Below, one piece after another: positions 9,041 through 17,747 of a DNA stretch of 49,240 nt. This DNA comes from Cytobacillus sp. IB215665. Its GTDB lineage: Bacteria; Bacillota; Bacilli; Bacillales; SM2101. The DNA is taken from the NCBI RefSeq assembly GCF_033963835.1, contig NZ_JAXBME010000026.1:1-49240 (forward strand). Direction: 5' to 3'. The notes beneath the pieces are model-generated. The model saw nothing but the letters and a program-made list of their open reading frames with translations. It was not told the origin of the DNA and did no database searches. Made by a program: the position numbers and the translations under genes. Position 1 is the stretch's first letter; every line of letters starts with the position of its first letter.

Positions 9041-9939
9041 TGTTTAAAAAATGGTCTCTATTTTTACTAGCTGTTACCGTGATCGCAAGCTTAGCCGCTT
9101 GTGGAGGTGCAGATGACAAAGATAAAACTGAAGAGAATGCAGCATCTTCAGTAGGAGAAAGTGTTGACTTTGAAATTGTGGGTATTGATCCAGGAGCTGG
9201 ATTGATGAAATCCACAGCTGAGGTAATTGAGCAATATGAACTTGAAAACTGGGATTTAATTGAAGGCTCTGGGGCAGCCATGACCGCCGCTTTGAAAAAA
9301 GCTTACGAAAAAGAAGAACCTATCATCGTCACTGGTTGGACACCACATTGGAAGTTTTCTAAGTTTGATCTAAAATACCTAGAAGACCCTAAGGGAATAT
9401 TTGGTGAAGCTGAATCTATTCATACAATTGTAAGAACTGGCCTTAAAGAAGATCATCCAGTTGCTTACCAAATTCTTGACCAATTTAATTGGACTTCAGA
9501 AGATATGGAAAACGTAATGGTGATGATTGAGGAAGGTATGAAACCAGAGGAAGCTGCATCTAAATGGGTTGAGGAAAATAAAGAAAATGTAGAAAAATGG
9601 ACTGAGGGTATAAAACCTGTTGATGGTGATGAAATTGAGATTGCCTATGTTGCTTGGGCTAGTGAAATTGCTAGTACCAATGTTGTTAGTAAAGTTTTAT
9701 CCGATGCAGGGTATGATGTAACCTTACGTCAAGTGGAAGCTGGACCTATGTGGACGGGTGTTGCAGATGGTAGTGTAGATGCTCATGTAGCTGGATGGTT
9801 ACCATCAACTCATGAGGACTACTACAATAAGTATGAAGGTGACTTCGAAGATTTAGGAGCAAATCTAGAGGGAACGAAAATTGGGCTAGTTGTACCTGCC
9901 TACATGGATATTGATTCTATTGAAGATTTAAAAAAATAA
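9040..9939 (+). CDS. opuAC: Glycine betaine-binding lipoprotein
   Basis: An N-terminal signal with lipobox LAAC (lipid-modified Cys21) is followed by a linker rich in Asp/Glu/Lys and an OpuAC-type binding domain. Trp-containing motifs GWTPHW (99-104), YVAWAS and AGWLPSTHEDYY are those that build aromatic cages around quaternary ammonium ligands in this family. It should sit on the outer face of the membrane and feed betaine or proline betaine to OpuAB. It is the last gene of the operon, followed by a strong terminator. Confidence 0.94.
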   Translation: MFKKWSLFLLAVTVIASLAACGGADDKDKTEENAASSVGESVDFEIVGIDPGAGLMKSTAEVIEQYELENWDLIEGSGAAMTAALKKAYEKEEPIIVTGWTPHWKFSKFDLKYLEDPKGIFGEAESIHTIVRTGLKEDHPVAYQILDQFNWTSEDMENVMVMIEEGMKPEEAASKWVEENKENVEKWTEGIKPVDGDEIEIAYVAWASEIASTNVVSKVLSDAGYDVTLRQVEAGPMWTGVADGSVDAHVAGWLPSTHEDYYNKYEGDFEDLGANLEGTKIGLVVPAYMDIDSIEDLKK

Positions 9940-9997
9940 GAAATAATGTACCACTATACTAAGTGAAAGAGGCTGTCCAATAAGTCCTCATAAAAGT

Positions 9998-10040
9998 AAA
10001 GCATCTAATGAAAAATAAATTATTTTCCATTAGATGCTTT
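9998..10040 (+). terminator. Intrinsic terminator after opuAC
   Basis: A perfect 13-bp stem AAAGCATCTAATG / CATTAGATGCTTT (9998-10010 and 10028-10040) with an A/T-rich inner extension is followed by TTGTG. It lies 58 bp after the opuAC stop. The remaining sequence to 10320 shows no gene. Confidence 0.8.
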
Positions 10041-10319
10041 TGTGTTCGTAAATGTTTCATGAAAGTAATAGGAAAAAGAGGTTAATTTTAGAGGTCTTCT
10101 AGTGGAAAATTTCGATTATAACTAAAGAAACAAATTAAGTTCAAAAGCAAAGCTTCAATTATTCAATGTGGATATTTAAATTACATAGGTTAAGAGCTGC
10201 CACATCCTCTCCTTATAACTTCGACATCTTTGTTCAATAAACTATGAACTAATAGAATACTTATTTCTGTAAAGAAATGTACCTTAATATAATTAAAGAC
10301 GCTTTTCAGTATAAAGTTG

Positions 10320-10370
10320 AGTAGAATGGAGTCTTTCTACTTTTCGGAAAATTGTACTCCATCCCCTCGC
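10320..10370 (-). other. Group II intron 3' end, domain VI-like hairpin
   Basis: Just 3' of the domain V match on the minus strand, ATGGAGT and ACTCCAT arms close a hairpin, and the sequence then reads TTCTACTC, resembling the end of bacterial group II introns. The exact intron/exon junction was not resolved. Confidence 0.5.
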
Positions 10371-10371
10371 A

Positions 10372-10404
10372 GAACCGTGCTTGCACTATTAATGCACACG
10401 GCTC
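10372..10404 (-). ncRNA. Group II intron domain V
   Basis: The 33-nt minus-strand segment starts GAGCCGTGTGC and ends GCACGGTTC, the hallmark hairpin of the catalytic domain V, including the AGC triad. It lies immediately 3' of a maturase C-terminus, which is the normal intron order (ORF in domain IV, then V and VI). Because the intron's 5' part is missing, it should not splice. Confidence 0.8.
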
Positions 10405-10418
10405 CTCCTAATCATCAT

Positions 10419-10868
10419 TCACAGATTATAGCTAATATCTTTTCTTAAATCATATATATTCACTTTAATTCTTGGTGAAGGTAGTGGATATTTATCATGA
10501 AATATCCTGAATTTATCCCGCGTAAAAAATTTCCTTTGACTTCTTCTATTGAGCCATTTAAAGAGTAATTTCTCGATTTTGTCTTTGAAACTGCTAACAT
10601 TTATGGTGTTATCGGTAATGCAATAATAGTTGTAATTTCCTGTAAGTGAGCGTCTAAATCTATCCATGATTATATGAATACCTTTATTTCTATTCTTCTT
10701 CAACCATTCTTTAGACACTTTCAATTTACTTTGTACTTTCTTCCGACTTGATTTCCGTTTCACCCTAAATTTCCCGTGTTTACTTTTACTGCAATAGTGA
10801 GTAAATCCTAGAAAATCAAAGGTTGCAGGTTTACATTTCCGTATTGTCCCCTTATCAATTCTGATAAT
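10419..10868 (-). pseudogene. Group II intron reverse transcriptase/maturase, C-terminal remnant
   Basis: The open frame from a TAA at 10869 encodes about 149 residues without a genuine start. It includes ATFDFLGFTHYCSKSKHGKF, then FRRSLTGNYNYYCITDN, LFKWLNRRSQRK and the closing YPLPSPRIKVNIY. These are the thumb/maturase-domain motifs at the end of bacterial intron-encoded proteins. The reverse-transcriptase domains with the YADD site are absent. The element is therefore 5'-truncated near 10870. Confidence 0.85.
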
Positions 10869-10961
10869 TTACATGTATTGTATTTTATGGAATTTATAAA
10901 CGGTTTTTATAGAAAATTCAATTTTCTTATGCTATTCAACTTTTTCTCTCTTCTCTTCATT

Positions 10962-10990
10962 AAAGGAATTAGATCAACCTAATTCCTTTT
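10962..10990 (+). terminator. Hairpin with T-tail, possible terminator
   Basis: An 11-bp perfect stem AAAGGAATTAG / CTAATTCCTTT with loop ATCAAC is followed by T. The adjacent gene it serves is unclear, because intron decay lies to the left. The rest of 10871-11257 shows nothing recognisable. Confidence 0.45.
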
Positions 10991-11257
10991 CAAGTAAGAT
11001 AGCTATTTCTCAATCACCAATTTAACAAATTCAAATTTATAGACTCATCCATAGAGAAAGGCGCTGTATTGATTTATTTGAAAAACTTTCTTTTATAATG
11101 TGATCATAGATTTCATCAAATAGTTATTTGTTTTAAAGTTCTAGTTGGTATTTTTGATTAACTAAGAATGGACAGAAAGAATTGAGGTTATTAATGTATA
11201 ATGCGTGCAATAATAAATGCAAAGTTAACTTTCGTTTAAGGAGCTGGTTATGAACAA

Positions 11258-11449
11258 ATGGGTGCAATAGACCGGAATGGATATAGATTTGAGCCTGAAT
11301 ATAGTTTAATTGAGAAAAATGGAGCAATTCACGTATATAACATGGGGGAGCTTGTTGATGAAGTAAAATTCTCCTTTTCTGGTAAATATCCAGAGCTTGA
11401 TCAAATTGAACAGCTAGTTGATGAATATTGTGAAGAGCGGGGAATCTGA
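11258..11449 (+). CDS. Small conserved protein, DUF5370/YbxH-like
   Basis: The 63-residue protein (MGAIDRNGYRFEPEYSLIEK...) is soluble and acidic at its C-terminus (DQIEQLVDEYCEERGI), and resembles the small YbxH-like family of Bacillus as I remember it. A strong AAGGAG lies 6 bp before another ATG (11250) whose frame stops after six codons. One extra A in the AACAAATGGG run would join that ATG to this frame. Either the gene starts at 11258 with a long spacer, or a one-base deletion has altered its start. Function unknown. Confidence 0.6.
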   Translation: MGAIDRNGYRFEPEYSLIEKNGAIHVYNMGELVDEVKFSFSGKYPELDQIEQLVDEYCEERGI

Positions 11450-11503
11450 TTACCTTACATTGTTTCTTCTACCTTGCGTTTCACTTGCCCAATTCATTTA
11501 AAA

Positions 11504-11541
11504 ATGCGCATTTCTTTCTCTAGAAATGCGCTATGTAGTGG
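11504..11541 (+). repeat. Palindromic repeat family 1, variant copy
   Basis: GCGCATTTCT (11506-11515) pairs perfectly with AGAAATGCGC (11522-11531), and the following TATGTAGTGG resembles the family tail. It lies between two convergent genes and could act as a bidirectional terminator. Confidence 0.6.
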
Positions 11542-11735
11542 AACGAATCACTGGCAACTATTACATTATGTAGCTATAAGATTACGGATCAATGAAATTG
11601 ATTCTACTTTCTCCGTTATTTCCAAGCATAACGGTATGTGATCATTCCTTAATTGGATGTCATATCGGTTTATAATGTAATACATACTATGTACTTGCAC
11701 CTGTGTATCAAATTCTAAAGAATAGATACTTGACT

Positions 11736-12068
11736 TTAAAATGCATATTGATACAAACCATAATAAAGAGGAATACTGATTAATATGCCAAAAATACTTT
11801 CTATAATTGATGGTTTTTTTATATAACCTGGAGGAAAAACCATTCCTGTTATCCCCCATATTAATGCACATACAAATATTATCATCCAAATAAAAGGGGT
11901 TAACATTTGAATATTATATACATAGCCAAATAGCCCAATAAAAGTGATAATGTGCATTACTAAATCAAGTTTTTGCCTTTTTGTTTTAAGCTTCTCCACG
12001 TATAAAAAAACAATCATTGAAGCTGCTAGAAAGATCAAATAAATTGACCACATTACTGTAGCAAACAT
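11736..12068 (-). CDS. Small four-helix membrane protein, unknown function
   Basis: The ATG at 12068 follows GGAGGAAAGT. The upstream in-frame ATG overlaps that ribosome binding site. The 110-residue product has four hydrophobic segments (about 3-22, 34-52, 58-78, 88-106) and little else. YIKKPSIIES separates the last two helices. No family recognised. Confidence 0.6.
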   Translation of the reverse strand: MFATVMWSIYLIFLAASMIVFLYVEKLKTKRQKLDLVMHIITFIGLFGYVYNIQMLTPFIWMIIFVCALIWGITGMVFPPGYIKKPSIIESIFGILISIPLYYGLYQYAF

Positions 12069-12225
12069 ACTTTCCTCCATTATATGAATAGTTTGCTAAA
12101 TCTTATAATATTAAAATTAAATTGTCATTACTAAATATTTGGTAATAAATATACATATTAATAAACAAAACATTTTAGAAATAGTATAGAAGTAAAAAAA
12201 AATCCATGCTAACTTCTTTAATGGG

Positions 12226-12263
12226 AAACGCTAATCTCTATTTTAGATTAGCGCCAGATTGTT
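12226..12263 (+). repeat. Palindromic repeat family 1 copy
   Basis: Perfect 9-bp arms CGCTAATCT (12229-12237) and AGATTAGCG (12245-12253) are followed by CCAGATTGTTCG, the family tail. It lies just beyond the 3' end of the GyrI-like gene (12310-12750). Confidence 0.75.
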
Positions 12264-12309
12264 CGTAAGCATCCATCATATTTCCATACCTAATGTGTTT
12301 CTTTTGTAA

Positions 12310-12750
12310 CTAGCTGATGGGTATATAGATTTCCACTTCTTCACCGTTTTCTACAGGATGATAAGTTTCTATTATGTATGAACTTTGCTTATTATGATAC
12401 CCTTGTTCTTTCGCCCATTCTCCTAATTTAGAATGAAGTTCACCGACTTCCATTATACTCCCTCTCGTTACAACGAATTCATCCTTTACTTCAATATATT
12501 CCATGTCTGAAGGAAGTTCTGTTATAAAATCCGACACAATAATTCCTACATAATATTCTCCTTCAAGATGGTCATCGCCCTTTTTAGGCTCGAAGAGGGC
12601 TATTTCTGTTCCAGTGTGGTTCGAGATTTCGTCTACCCTACTCATAAATTTCTGAGCATTCATCGGTACTTCATTACCAAAGTTTTTGAATTCTCCTTTA
12701 TTTTTCATTCCGACAATTTTAAATGTTTTTTCAAGCTTTTTAAATTCCAT
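12310..12750 (-). CDS. Stand-alone GyrI-like (AraC effector-binding) domain protein
   Basis: The 146-residue protein consists of a single GyrI-like/SOUL-fold domain, as found at the C-terminus of AraC/MerR regulators, with no DNA-binding domain. Stretches such as KIVGMKNKGEFKNFG and the closing EVEIYIPI are typical. Such proteins bind hydrophobic ligands, act as decoys, or in some cases hydrolyse cyclopropanoid drugs. GGGGGAGA precedes the ATG. It stands alone. Confidence 0.75.
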   Translation of the reverse strand: MEFKKLEKTFKIVGMKNKGEFKNFGNEVPMNAQKFMSRVDEISNHTGTEIALFEPKKGDDHLEGEYYVGIIVSDFITELPSDMEYIEVKDEFVVTRGSIMEVGELHSKLGEWAKEQGYHNKQSSYIIETYHPVENGEEVEIYIPIS

Positions 12751-12765
12751 ATTTTCTCCCCCTGA

Positions 12766-13241
12766 TTATATAATTCTAGAGTCCATTTACTGGTATTAGG
12801 TAATAATAGGTTTTTATTACCATATGAATATCCTAAACCTTGAAGTTAGTTTAATGTCAAAAGTTTTTTTCATATATTTTATAAAATGTATTTGTCTTTA
12901 AAAATAATAGGGTAACTTCTGTTAACGAATCCTGCACAAAAACTAATTTTTGTTAACTATATATTTGACTATCTTTGTCATTCATTATTTATCAAAATTT
13001 CCATTTTGTTATCATACGTATAACCCTTAGGAATGTAAAGAGCTAATTACTCCTCATGTATAATTAGATTAATTTGGGCATATCAATTGTTAAAACTATT
13101 TTAACTTATTAAATTCATTTTCAAAGAAACAATGGAGCAAAGAAGTACCTATATAAAATATATATCCTTGTACCATGATCACTACTTTTATTTAAAGTTT
13201 AGCCATAGGTAAACTATATTTGTTAATCAAGGGGTGGAAAA
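12766..13241. other. Gene-free AT-rich interval
   Basis: Very AT-rich sequence between two start codons facing away from each other. It presumably holds the promoters of both flanking genes, but no promoter or structure could be assigned with confidence. Confidence 0.4.
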
Positions 13242-13724
13242 ATGAAGGAATATATTATAGAAATAGAAAATTTAGTAAAAGAATTGGATGAACAAAAGAA
13301 AAAGAAACTTAAGATTGATGTATTGATGCGAATGCTAAACATGCTTAAAGATGAACCTAATCATAAATTATTGAGTGATTTTGATGAATTAAAGAAACTT
13401 CTAACAGAAGTCATACAACATTACAATAAAACCAAAATTAAAGTGTATAGACAATATTTTCACAACATCCAGGAGGCTGTTGAAAAAGAATTCGGGTATG
13501 TCGAAAAAGGAGCTTTAATAGGACGTTATGTAGGTATATGGATTGCCATGGGCAGCGGTATTGGATTGATTATGGGAATGATTATAGGATCGGGAATAGA
13601 TAATATTGGAGTCGGTGTAGCTCTAGGTCCAGGTTTTGGAACAGCTATAGGTATTGTTATCGGTTCTGGGATTATTGGGACTAGTAAAGAGAAAGAAGCT
13701 GATAGTAAGGGTTTGACATATTGA
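13242..13724 (+). CDS. Coiled-coil plus glycine-zipper membrane protein, unknown function
   Basis: The 160-residue protein has a highly charged, Lys/Glu-rich helical N-terminal half (1-90) and a C-terminal half built of glycine-spaced hydrophobic repeats (GIWIAMGSGIGLIMGMIIG and GVALGPGFGTAIGIVIGSG). Glycine zippers of this type pack membrane helices and occur in pore-forming or toxin-like proteins. AAGGGGTGG precedes the ATG. No family name can be given, and no immunity or secretion partner is adjacent. Confidence 0.65.
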   Translation: MKEYIIEIENLVKELDEQKKKKLKIDVLMRMLNMLKDEPNHKLLSDFDELKKLLTEVIQHYNKTKIKVYRQYFHNIQEAVEKEFGYVEKGALIGRYVGIWIAMGSGIGLIMGMIIGSGIDNIGVGVALGPGFGTAIGIVIGSGIIGTSKEKEADSKGLTY

Positions 13725-13924
13725 TTATGGAATGGAATTTAATATTATTAGCTAGAAAGTTCATTTCATCGTTATTCATTTCCATAAACCTCTTTTTGTC
13801 TGAAAAAAGGTGGGATTCTCCTATTCAACCTAAGACTTTTTTTGTTGTCTTTCAGATACAATACCTATAGCTATTGTTCTTGAATAGTTTTCTGCGCCAA
13901 TAACTAGGGTTATTTCCTAGTTTT

Positions 13925-13993
13925 TCAACAAATGATGTAGAAGGAAGTAATAGCCATTAATACTAAAATGACATCTAACGTTTTCTTCAACAT
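13925..13993 (-). CDS. Possible 22-residue hydrophobic peptide
   Basis: A minus-strand ATG preceded by GAGAGGGTAAAGTT opens MLKKTLDVILVLMAITSFYIIC and a stop: two lysines followed by one membrane-spanning stretch. The ribosome binding site and composition suit a small membrane peptide, but no homologue is recalled. The rest of 13725-14340 shows no gene. Confidence 0.3.
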   Translation of the reverse strand: MLKKTLDVILVLMAITSFYIIC

Positions 13994-14340
13994 AACTTTA
14001 CCCTCTCTTTCTCCATTAAATTTAGCTTTAAATTTCCTCACAATATCATATATACATTCATTTATTTTACAAATTCAATTTTCAAGAAAAGTCCTCTTAC
14101 GTTTAATTAAGAATAATTACTTGTAAATTATTGTCCAATAACGATAACTTTTTAATCTTAAAAATAACGAGCAAAGATGTGTTGTTTAGACAAATCTTTC
14201 AAATTAATTAGTAACCACTTTCTTTCTCCAAAGACAGGGGCAAAGTTGACTAAGGGCTTTCTTAATATAACTTTGTTTCGAATAAAAACTATGTTTTAAT
14301 AAAATTGGAATCAATCATCAACAATTGAGGTGAAAGAAGA

Positions 14341-15138
14341 ATGGAAAAAATATTTTACGGAACAAACCAAAATCAATTTGGTGAACTACTTCTTCCTGAA
14401 GGTGAAGGACCTCATCCTGTCGCCATTGTCATTCACGGTGGATTCTGGCGAAAACGAGTCACTCTTGAGAGAATGAGAAAAGCTGCTCAGGATTTAACAG
14501 CAAGCGGGATCGCAACATGGAACATTGAATACCGTCGCACTGGTCAAGAAGGTGGAGGTTGGCCAGGTACATTAATTGATGCTGCGAATGCGAGTGACTA
14601 CATACGTACCCTTTCAAAATCTTATCCACTCGACCTGAATAAAGTTGTCACAGTTGGTCACTCCGCTGGTGGTCATCTCGCGACCTGGATTGCTGCACGC
14701 CATCGTATTGCAAGGGATAGCGAGCTTTTCATCGAAGACCCTATCTCTATTCGCGGTACTGTTAGCCTTGCCGGAGTGAACGACCTTGAAATGATGCATG
14801 GTGTGCATCATTATCGTGACATGGTGCTATCTCGCGAACCAGATAATCCAACAGCTGAATTAATTGGGGGGTCGCCACAGGAATATCCAACGCGCTACAA
14901 ACATGCTTCTCCTGTTGAACTTCTTCCAATCGGTGTCCACCAGACACTTATTCATGGTGCACTTGATATCCACGTACCGATCGGAATTAGTGATCACTTT
15001 CACCGTGAAGCAGAAAGTGCAGGAGATAGTGTAAAATATGTTAACCTTCTTACTGCAGAACATCTCATGTTGACAAATACTACCTCTTCCGCCTGGCAAA
15101 CAGTCAAAGAAGAGATTCTGTTACTAGTCAACAATTAA
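14341..15138 (+). CDS. Alpha/beta hydrolase (esterase/formamidase-like)
   Basis: The 265-residue protein has HGGFW (about 33-37) for the oxyanion hole, a nucleophile elbow GHSAGGH (Ser near 103), an acidic residue in HGALDIHVP and a late histidine in TAEHLML. HGGxW followed by GxSAGGxL is typical of the hormone-sensitive-lipase/BD-FAE-like esterases and kynurenine formamidase relatives. Base composition is clearly more GC-rich than its surroundings, suggesting a more recent arrival. TGAGGTGA precedes the ATG. It is monocistronic, with a stretch of decayed genes downstream. Confidence 0.85.
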   Translation: MEKIFYGTNQNQFGELLLPEGEGPHPVAIVIHGGFWRKRVTLERMRKAAQDLTASGIATWNIEYRRTGQEGGGWPGTLIDAANASDYIRTLSKSYPLDLNKVVTVGHSAGGHLATWIAARHRIARDSELFIEDPISIRGTVSLAGVNDLEMMHGVHHYRDMVLSREPDNPTAELIGGSPQEYPTRYKHASPVELLPIGVHQTLIHGALDIHVPIGISDHFHREAESAGDSVKYVNLLTAEHLMLTNTTSSAWQTVKEEILLLVNN

Positions 15139-15192
15139 GAAATCGGCAACGCTTCTACCGAATTGCAACACAATGTATGATGCCAGGGAGTA

Positions 15193-15290
15193 TTATACAT
15201 TGTGCAACATTCGAGCAGGTACCATAATGGCGGAGTTATCATAAATTCTTCTTTGAAAGCTTAAATTTTCTCTATCTATAGAAGAATCAT
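15193..15290 (-). pseudogene. Decayed fragment of a cupin gene
   Basis: The minus strand reads ENLSFQRRIYDNSAIMVPAR and ends HNV-stop, matching EDLSFQKRIFDDSAIMIPAGMWHNV in the intact cupin at 27831-28409. The nucleotide match extends over roughly 70-90 bp. Only the central part of the gene survives. Confidence 0.7.
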
Positions 15291-15309
15291 ACCTAATTAG
15301 AAAAATCCT

Positions 15310-15467
15310 GACCCTAATAGGTATGATCCCTTTTATAGAAGTACTTCCAATATGTTCGATTCCAACAATGTTATCACCTAGAACATTAAGAATTCTATTT
15401 TTTCATATCCAAATTGATTTACCCAATTTGGTTTATAATTACTAAGAACAACAATTAGTTTTGTCAT
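15310..15467 (-). pseudogene. GrpB/UPF0157-family N-terminal fragment, frameshifted
   Basis: After AGGTGGAATAA an ATG opens MTKLIVVLSNYKPNWVNQF..., and after a frame change near 15360 the reading continues GDNIVGIEHIGSTSIKG. YxPxW and IEHIGSTS are the hallmark motifs of the GrpB (UPF0157) nucleotidyltransferase-like family. The rest of the gene is missing. Confidence 0.65.
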
Positions 15468-15559
15468 ATTTATTCCACCTATGAAAATATTACTTCTTTA
15501 TTTAATACTTATAATTCCTAAAATGATTTGTTGCTTACAACAACTTTCTGGTGTATACA

Positions 15560-15870
15560 AAAACACGATGATTTTAAGGTCATCGCGTCATAAAGCTGAA
15601 GATTATGGCATTATTTTTTGTGTGGTCCCGAGTATAACCTTATGTTCTTGAAACTCATCAATACTTGTGTAATCTTTGATTTTGGATTATGAAAATGATA
15701 GATTCTCGTTTTATTCACGTTCTCACTTCTGTTTCGAAGTACTTCAGCAAGCTGATTAGCCATTGTTGTCTTGCCAAATGCCGTAACCTATACGAATAAG
15801 GTAATTCATTTTCTACTCAATATGCTAATTACTCGCTCAGTCAGCTGTTTGCTACCAATTATTTAAAATC
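15560..15870 (-). pseudogene. Uridine-kinase-like P-loop protein, decayed
   Basis: The minus strand shows QLTERVISILSRK, a frame break, then VTAFGKTTMANQLAEVLRN (a P-loop GxxxGKTT) and HFHNPKSK, in the order seen at the N-terminus of small uridine-kinase-like proteins (P-loop, LAExLR, DGFHNPK). In-frame stops and shifts leave no intact gene, and the expected C-terminal half is unrecognisable. Confidence 0.5.
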
Positions 15871-15971
15871 CATCTTATGTTTATACCAATTTCCACAAAG
15901 GGGATTTTCGAACCCATAGAAAGATTAATAGACTAAAAATACAAGCAAGTAAAAATACTGCCGAAGCGCTT

Positions 15972-16445
15972 CTATTGTTGTATACGTAGATTATGTAATG
16001 GTTTACGATTAGCAAAGTGTTTTTCTATAGAACGAAGTACTTCTTCGTTACCTGGTAATGAAACTGTTTCAAATGCTTCCTTGAAGGAAACCCATTTATA
16101 ATCACTATGCTCATAGTTTAAACTTACCTTTTGTGTTTCATCCACATAACCTATGAAGACCGGAGCAATATAAATGTAATTTTCTTGAGGTGAATAAATT
16201 TGATCAAATAGATTCGATGTATAGAGTGAATTACAAGTAATCCCTGTTTCCTCTTCAATTTCTCTGAGAGCAGCTTCCCACGCTTTTTCTCCTTCTTCTA
16301 TACTACCACCTATGTAACACCAAACATCTTGTAAAACTGCTGTATCACGTTTAAGCAATAGAACTTTGTAATCTGCTCCAACTCTTTTTAATAATACAGC
16401 CGCAACACCTGTACATCTTAACGGTACTTCTACATTAACCAACAC
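15972..16445 (-). CDS. Nudix hydrolase
   Basis: The 157-residue protein carries a full Nudix box, GSIEEGEKAWEAALREIEEETGI in outline (Gly near 47, REIEEETG near 62-69), which binds the metal ions used to cleave nucleoside-diphosphate-X compounds. The preceding GVAAVLLKR strand and WVSFKEA region are typical of MutT-like enzymes. The start is GTG at 16445 or TTG at 16442, after AAGGGGG. Substrate cannot be read from the sequence. Confidence 0.9.
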   Translation of the reverse strand: MLVNVEVPLRCTGVAAVLLKRVGADYKVLLLKRDTAVLQDVWCYIGGSIEEGEKAWEAALREIEEETGITCNSLYTSNLFDQIYSPQENYIYIAPVFIGYVDETQKVSLNYEHSDYKWVSFKEAFETVSLPGNEEVLRSIEKHFANRKPLHNLRIQQ

Positions 16446-16594
16446 AACACCCCCTTATCTTGTTTTTATAGCTTTTTTTGACAATCAAAATTTGATTCTC
16501 CTCCCTCTCTAATAAGAACTTTGAACCCAATTCTGAAACACAAGATTGAATATCTATAATTACGGACCCTTTACTGAAAATCAGGTAAACTATA

Positions 16595-17320
16595 CTAAAA
16601 AGTATTAATCATTTGTTTTATGGCATTAATGACAATTTTCGGGTTATCTTTATGTATATAATGAGTGCTATTCTCAGCATTGATAAAATCACTGTTTGAA
16701 GATATATCAAGAATTTCTCTTTGCATTCCATTCCACAATTCCTGAGATTTTTTGGAGTAATGATCTTTTTTTCCTGCTGACAGAACAGTTAAAGGTACAT
16801 TTAATTTCATTTTGGATTCTTTTAGCTGTTTTAAGCTTTCCATAAATTCATCATAATTACCTTCATAAATAAATTGGTTATTATATGATTCTTGAAACTC
16901 CTTGGACATGGTTGGAAGAAACTTTTCTCTATAATTCTCTGGAGTAGAGTCAATTAAAATTAATCCACAAACCTCGTTAGGATATTTAGTAGCATAAATC
17001 CGTGCGTTTACTCCGCCAAATGAATGACCTATTAATATATAAGGCGGTTTTATTTTCACTTGATTTATTAGTTCTTTTAGTTCTTTTACCATCTCTCTAC
17101 TTGTTCTTGGATTAGAACTTTTTTCACTTTCCCCTAATCCAGCTCTATCGTATATAAGTACTTCAGTTAGCTTCGAAACTTCTTGGATTATAGAGTCCCA
17201 AGTTTTTGATGATTCTCCATACCCTGATTCCATTACAATAGTTGGTTTATCTTTTTTCTGCCCAAACAATTGTGCAAATAGTTTATAATCACCAATTTGC
17301 ACAAATACAGCTTTTTCCAT
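16595..17320 (-). CDS. Alpha/beta hydrolase
   Basis: The 241-residue protein has the fold's landmarks: ESGYGESSKTWD (oxyanion region, about 32-43), YDRAGLGESEKS, the nucleophile elbow GHSFGG (Ser near 100), an acidic residue in AGKKDHY and a late histidine in NSTHYIH. The sequence resembles general esterase/peroxidase-like hydrolases; no cofactor or partner identifies the substrate. AGGAAGGG precedes the ATG. It is monocistronic, between the Nudix gene and a structured non-coding stretch. Confidence 0.85.
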   Translation of the reverse strand: MEKAVFVQIGDYKLFAQLFGQKKDKPTIVMESGYGESSKTWDSIIQEVSKLTEVLIYDRAGLGESEKSSNPRTSREMVKELKELINQVKIKPPYILIGHSFGGVNARIYATKYPNEVCGLILIDSTPENYREKFLPTMSKEFQESYNNQFIYEGNYDEFMESLKQLKESKMKLNVPLTVLSAGKKDHYSKKSQELWNGMQREILDISSNSDFINAENSTHYIHKDNPKIVINAIKQMINTF

Positions 17321-17518
17321 CCAGCCCTTCCTCTCACAAATTATTAGTTTCTTAATACAAGGAAAATTTAATAAAATATGTTGACCTATCCTTAAACATG
17401 TATGATTCAGTGTTGATCATTTCATTATTACAAACTAGAATTTGACAGCCTACTTTGTTGAAATGTTACGATAAACTATTATATTAATTGTATTTACTAT
17501 AATAGTAACGATGAGAAA

Positions 17519-17579
17519 AGTTGCGGAATAAAACTCAACAGGGTACATTGTGCCCGTAAGAGCTCGACAATCCGCAACT
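17519..17579. repeat. Inverted-repeat structure of unknown role
   Basis: AGTTGCGGA (17519-17527) and TCCGCAACT (17571-17579) form a perfect 9-bp outer stem enclosing a GGGTACATTGTGCCC hairpin. A second dyad CTATTATA/TATAATAG lies just upstream (about 17477-17506). It matches no riboswitch consensus I could apply. The rest of 17321-17747 shows no gene. Confidence 0.4.
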
Positions 17580-17747
17580 ACTACCTTATGGTAGGTCAAA
17601 CAGCAGAACGGTATGTTTTCCAAATGCTATCCTTTGTCTCTTTTCAAGAAGATTCCTTGAAAGCAACTTACTCATCAATTGGTATTCTAAGATGAATTCT
17701 ATTATTGAAAAGCTATGAATTTATTTACGGGAGTAGTCTACCTATTT

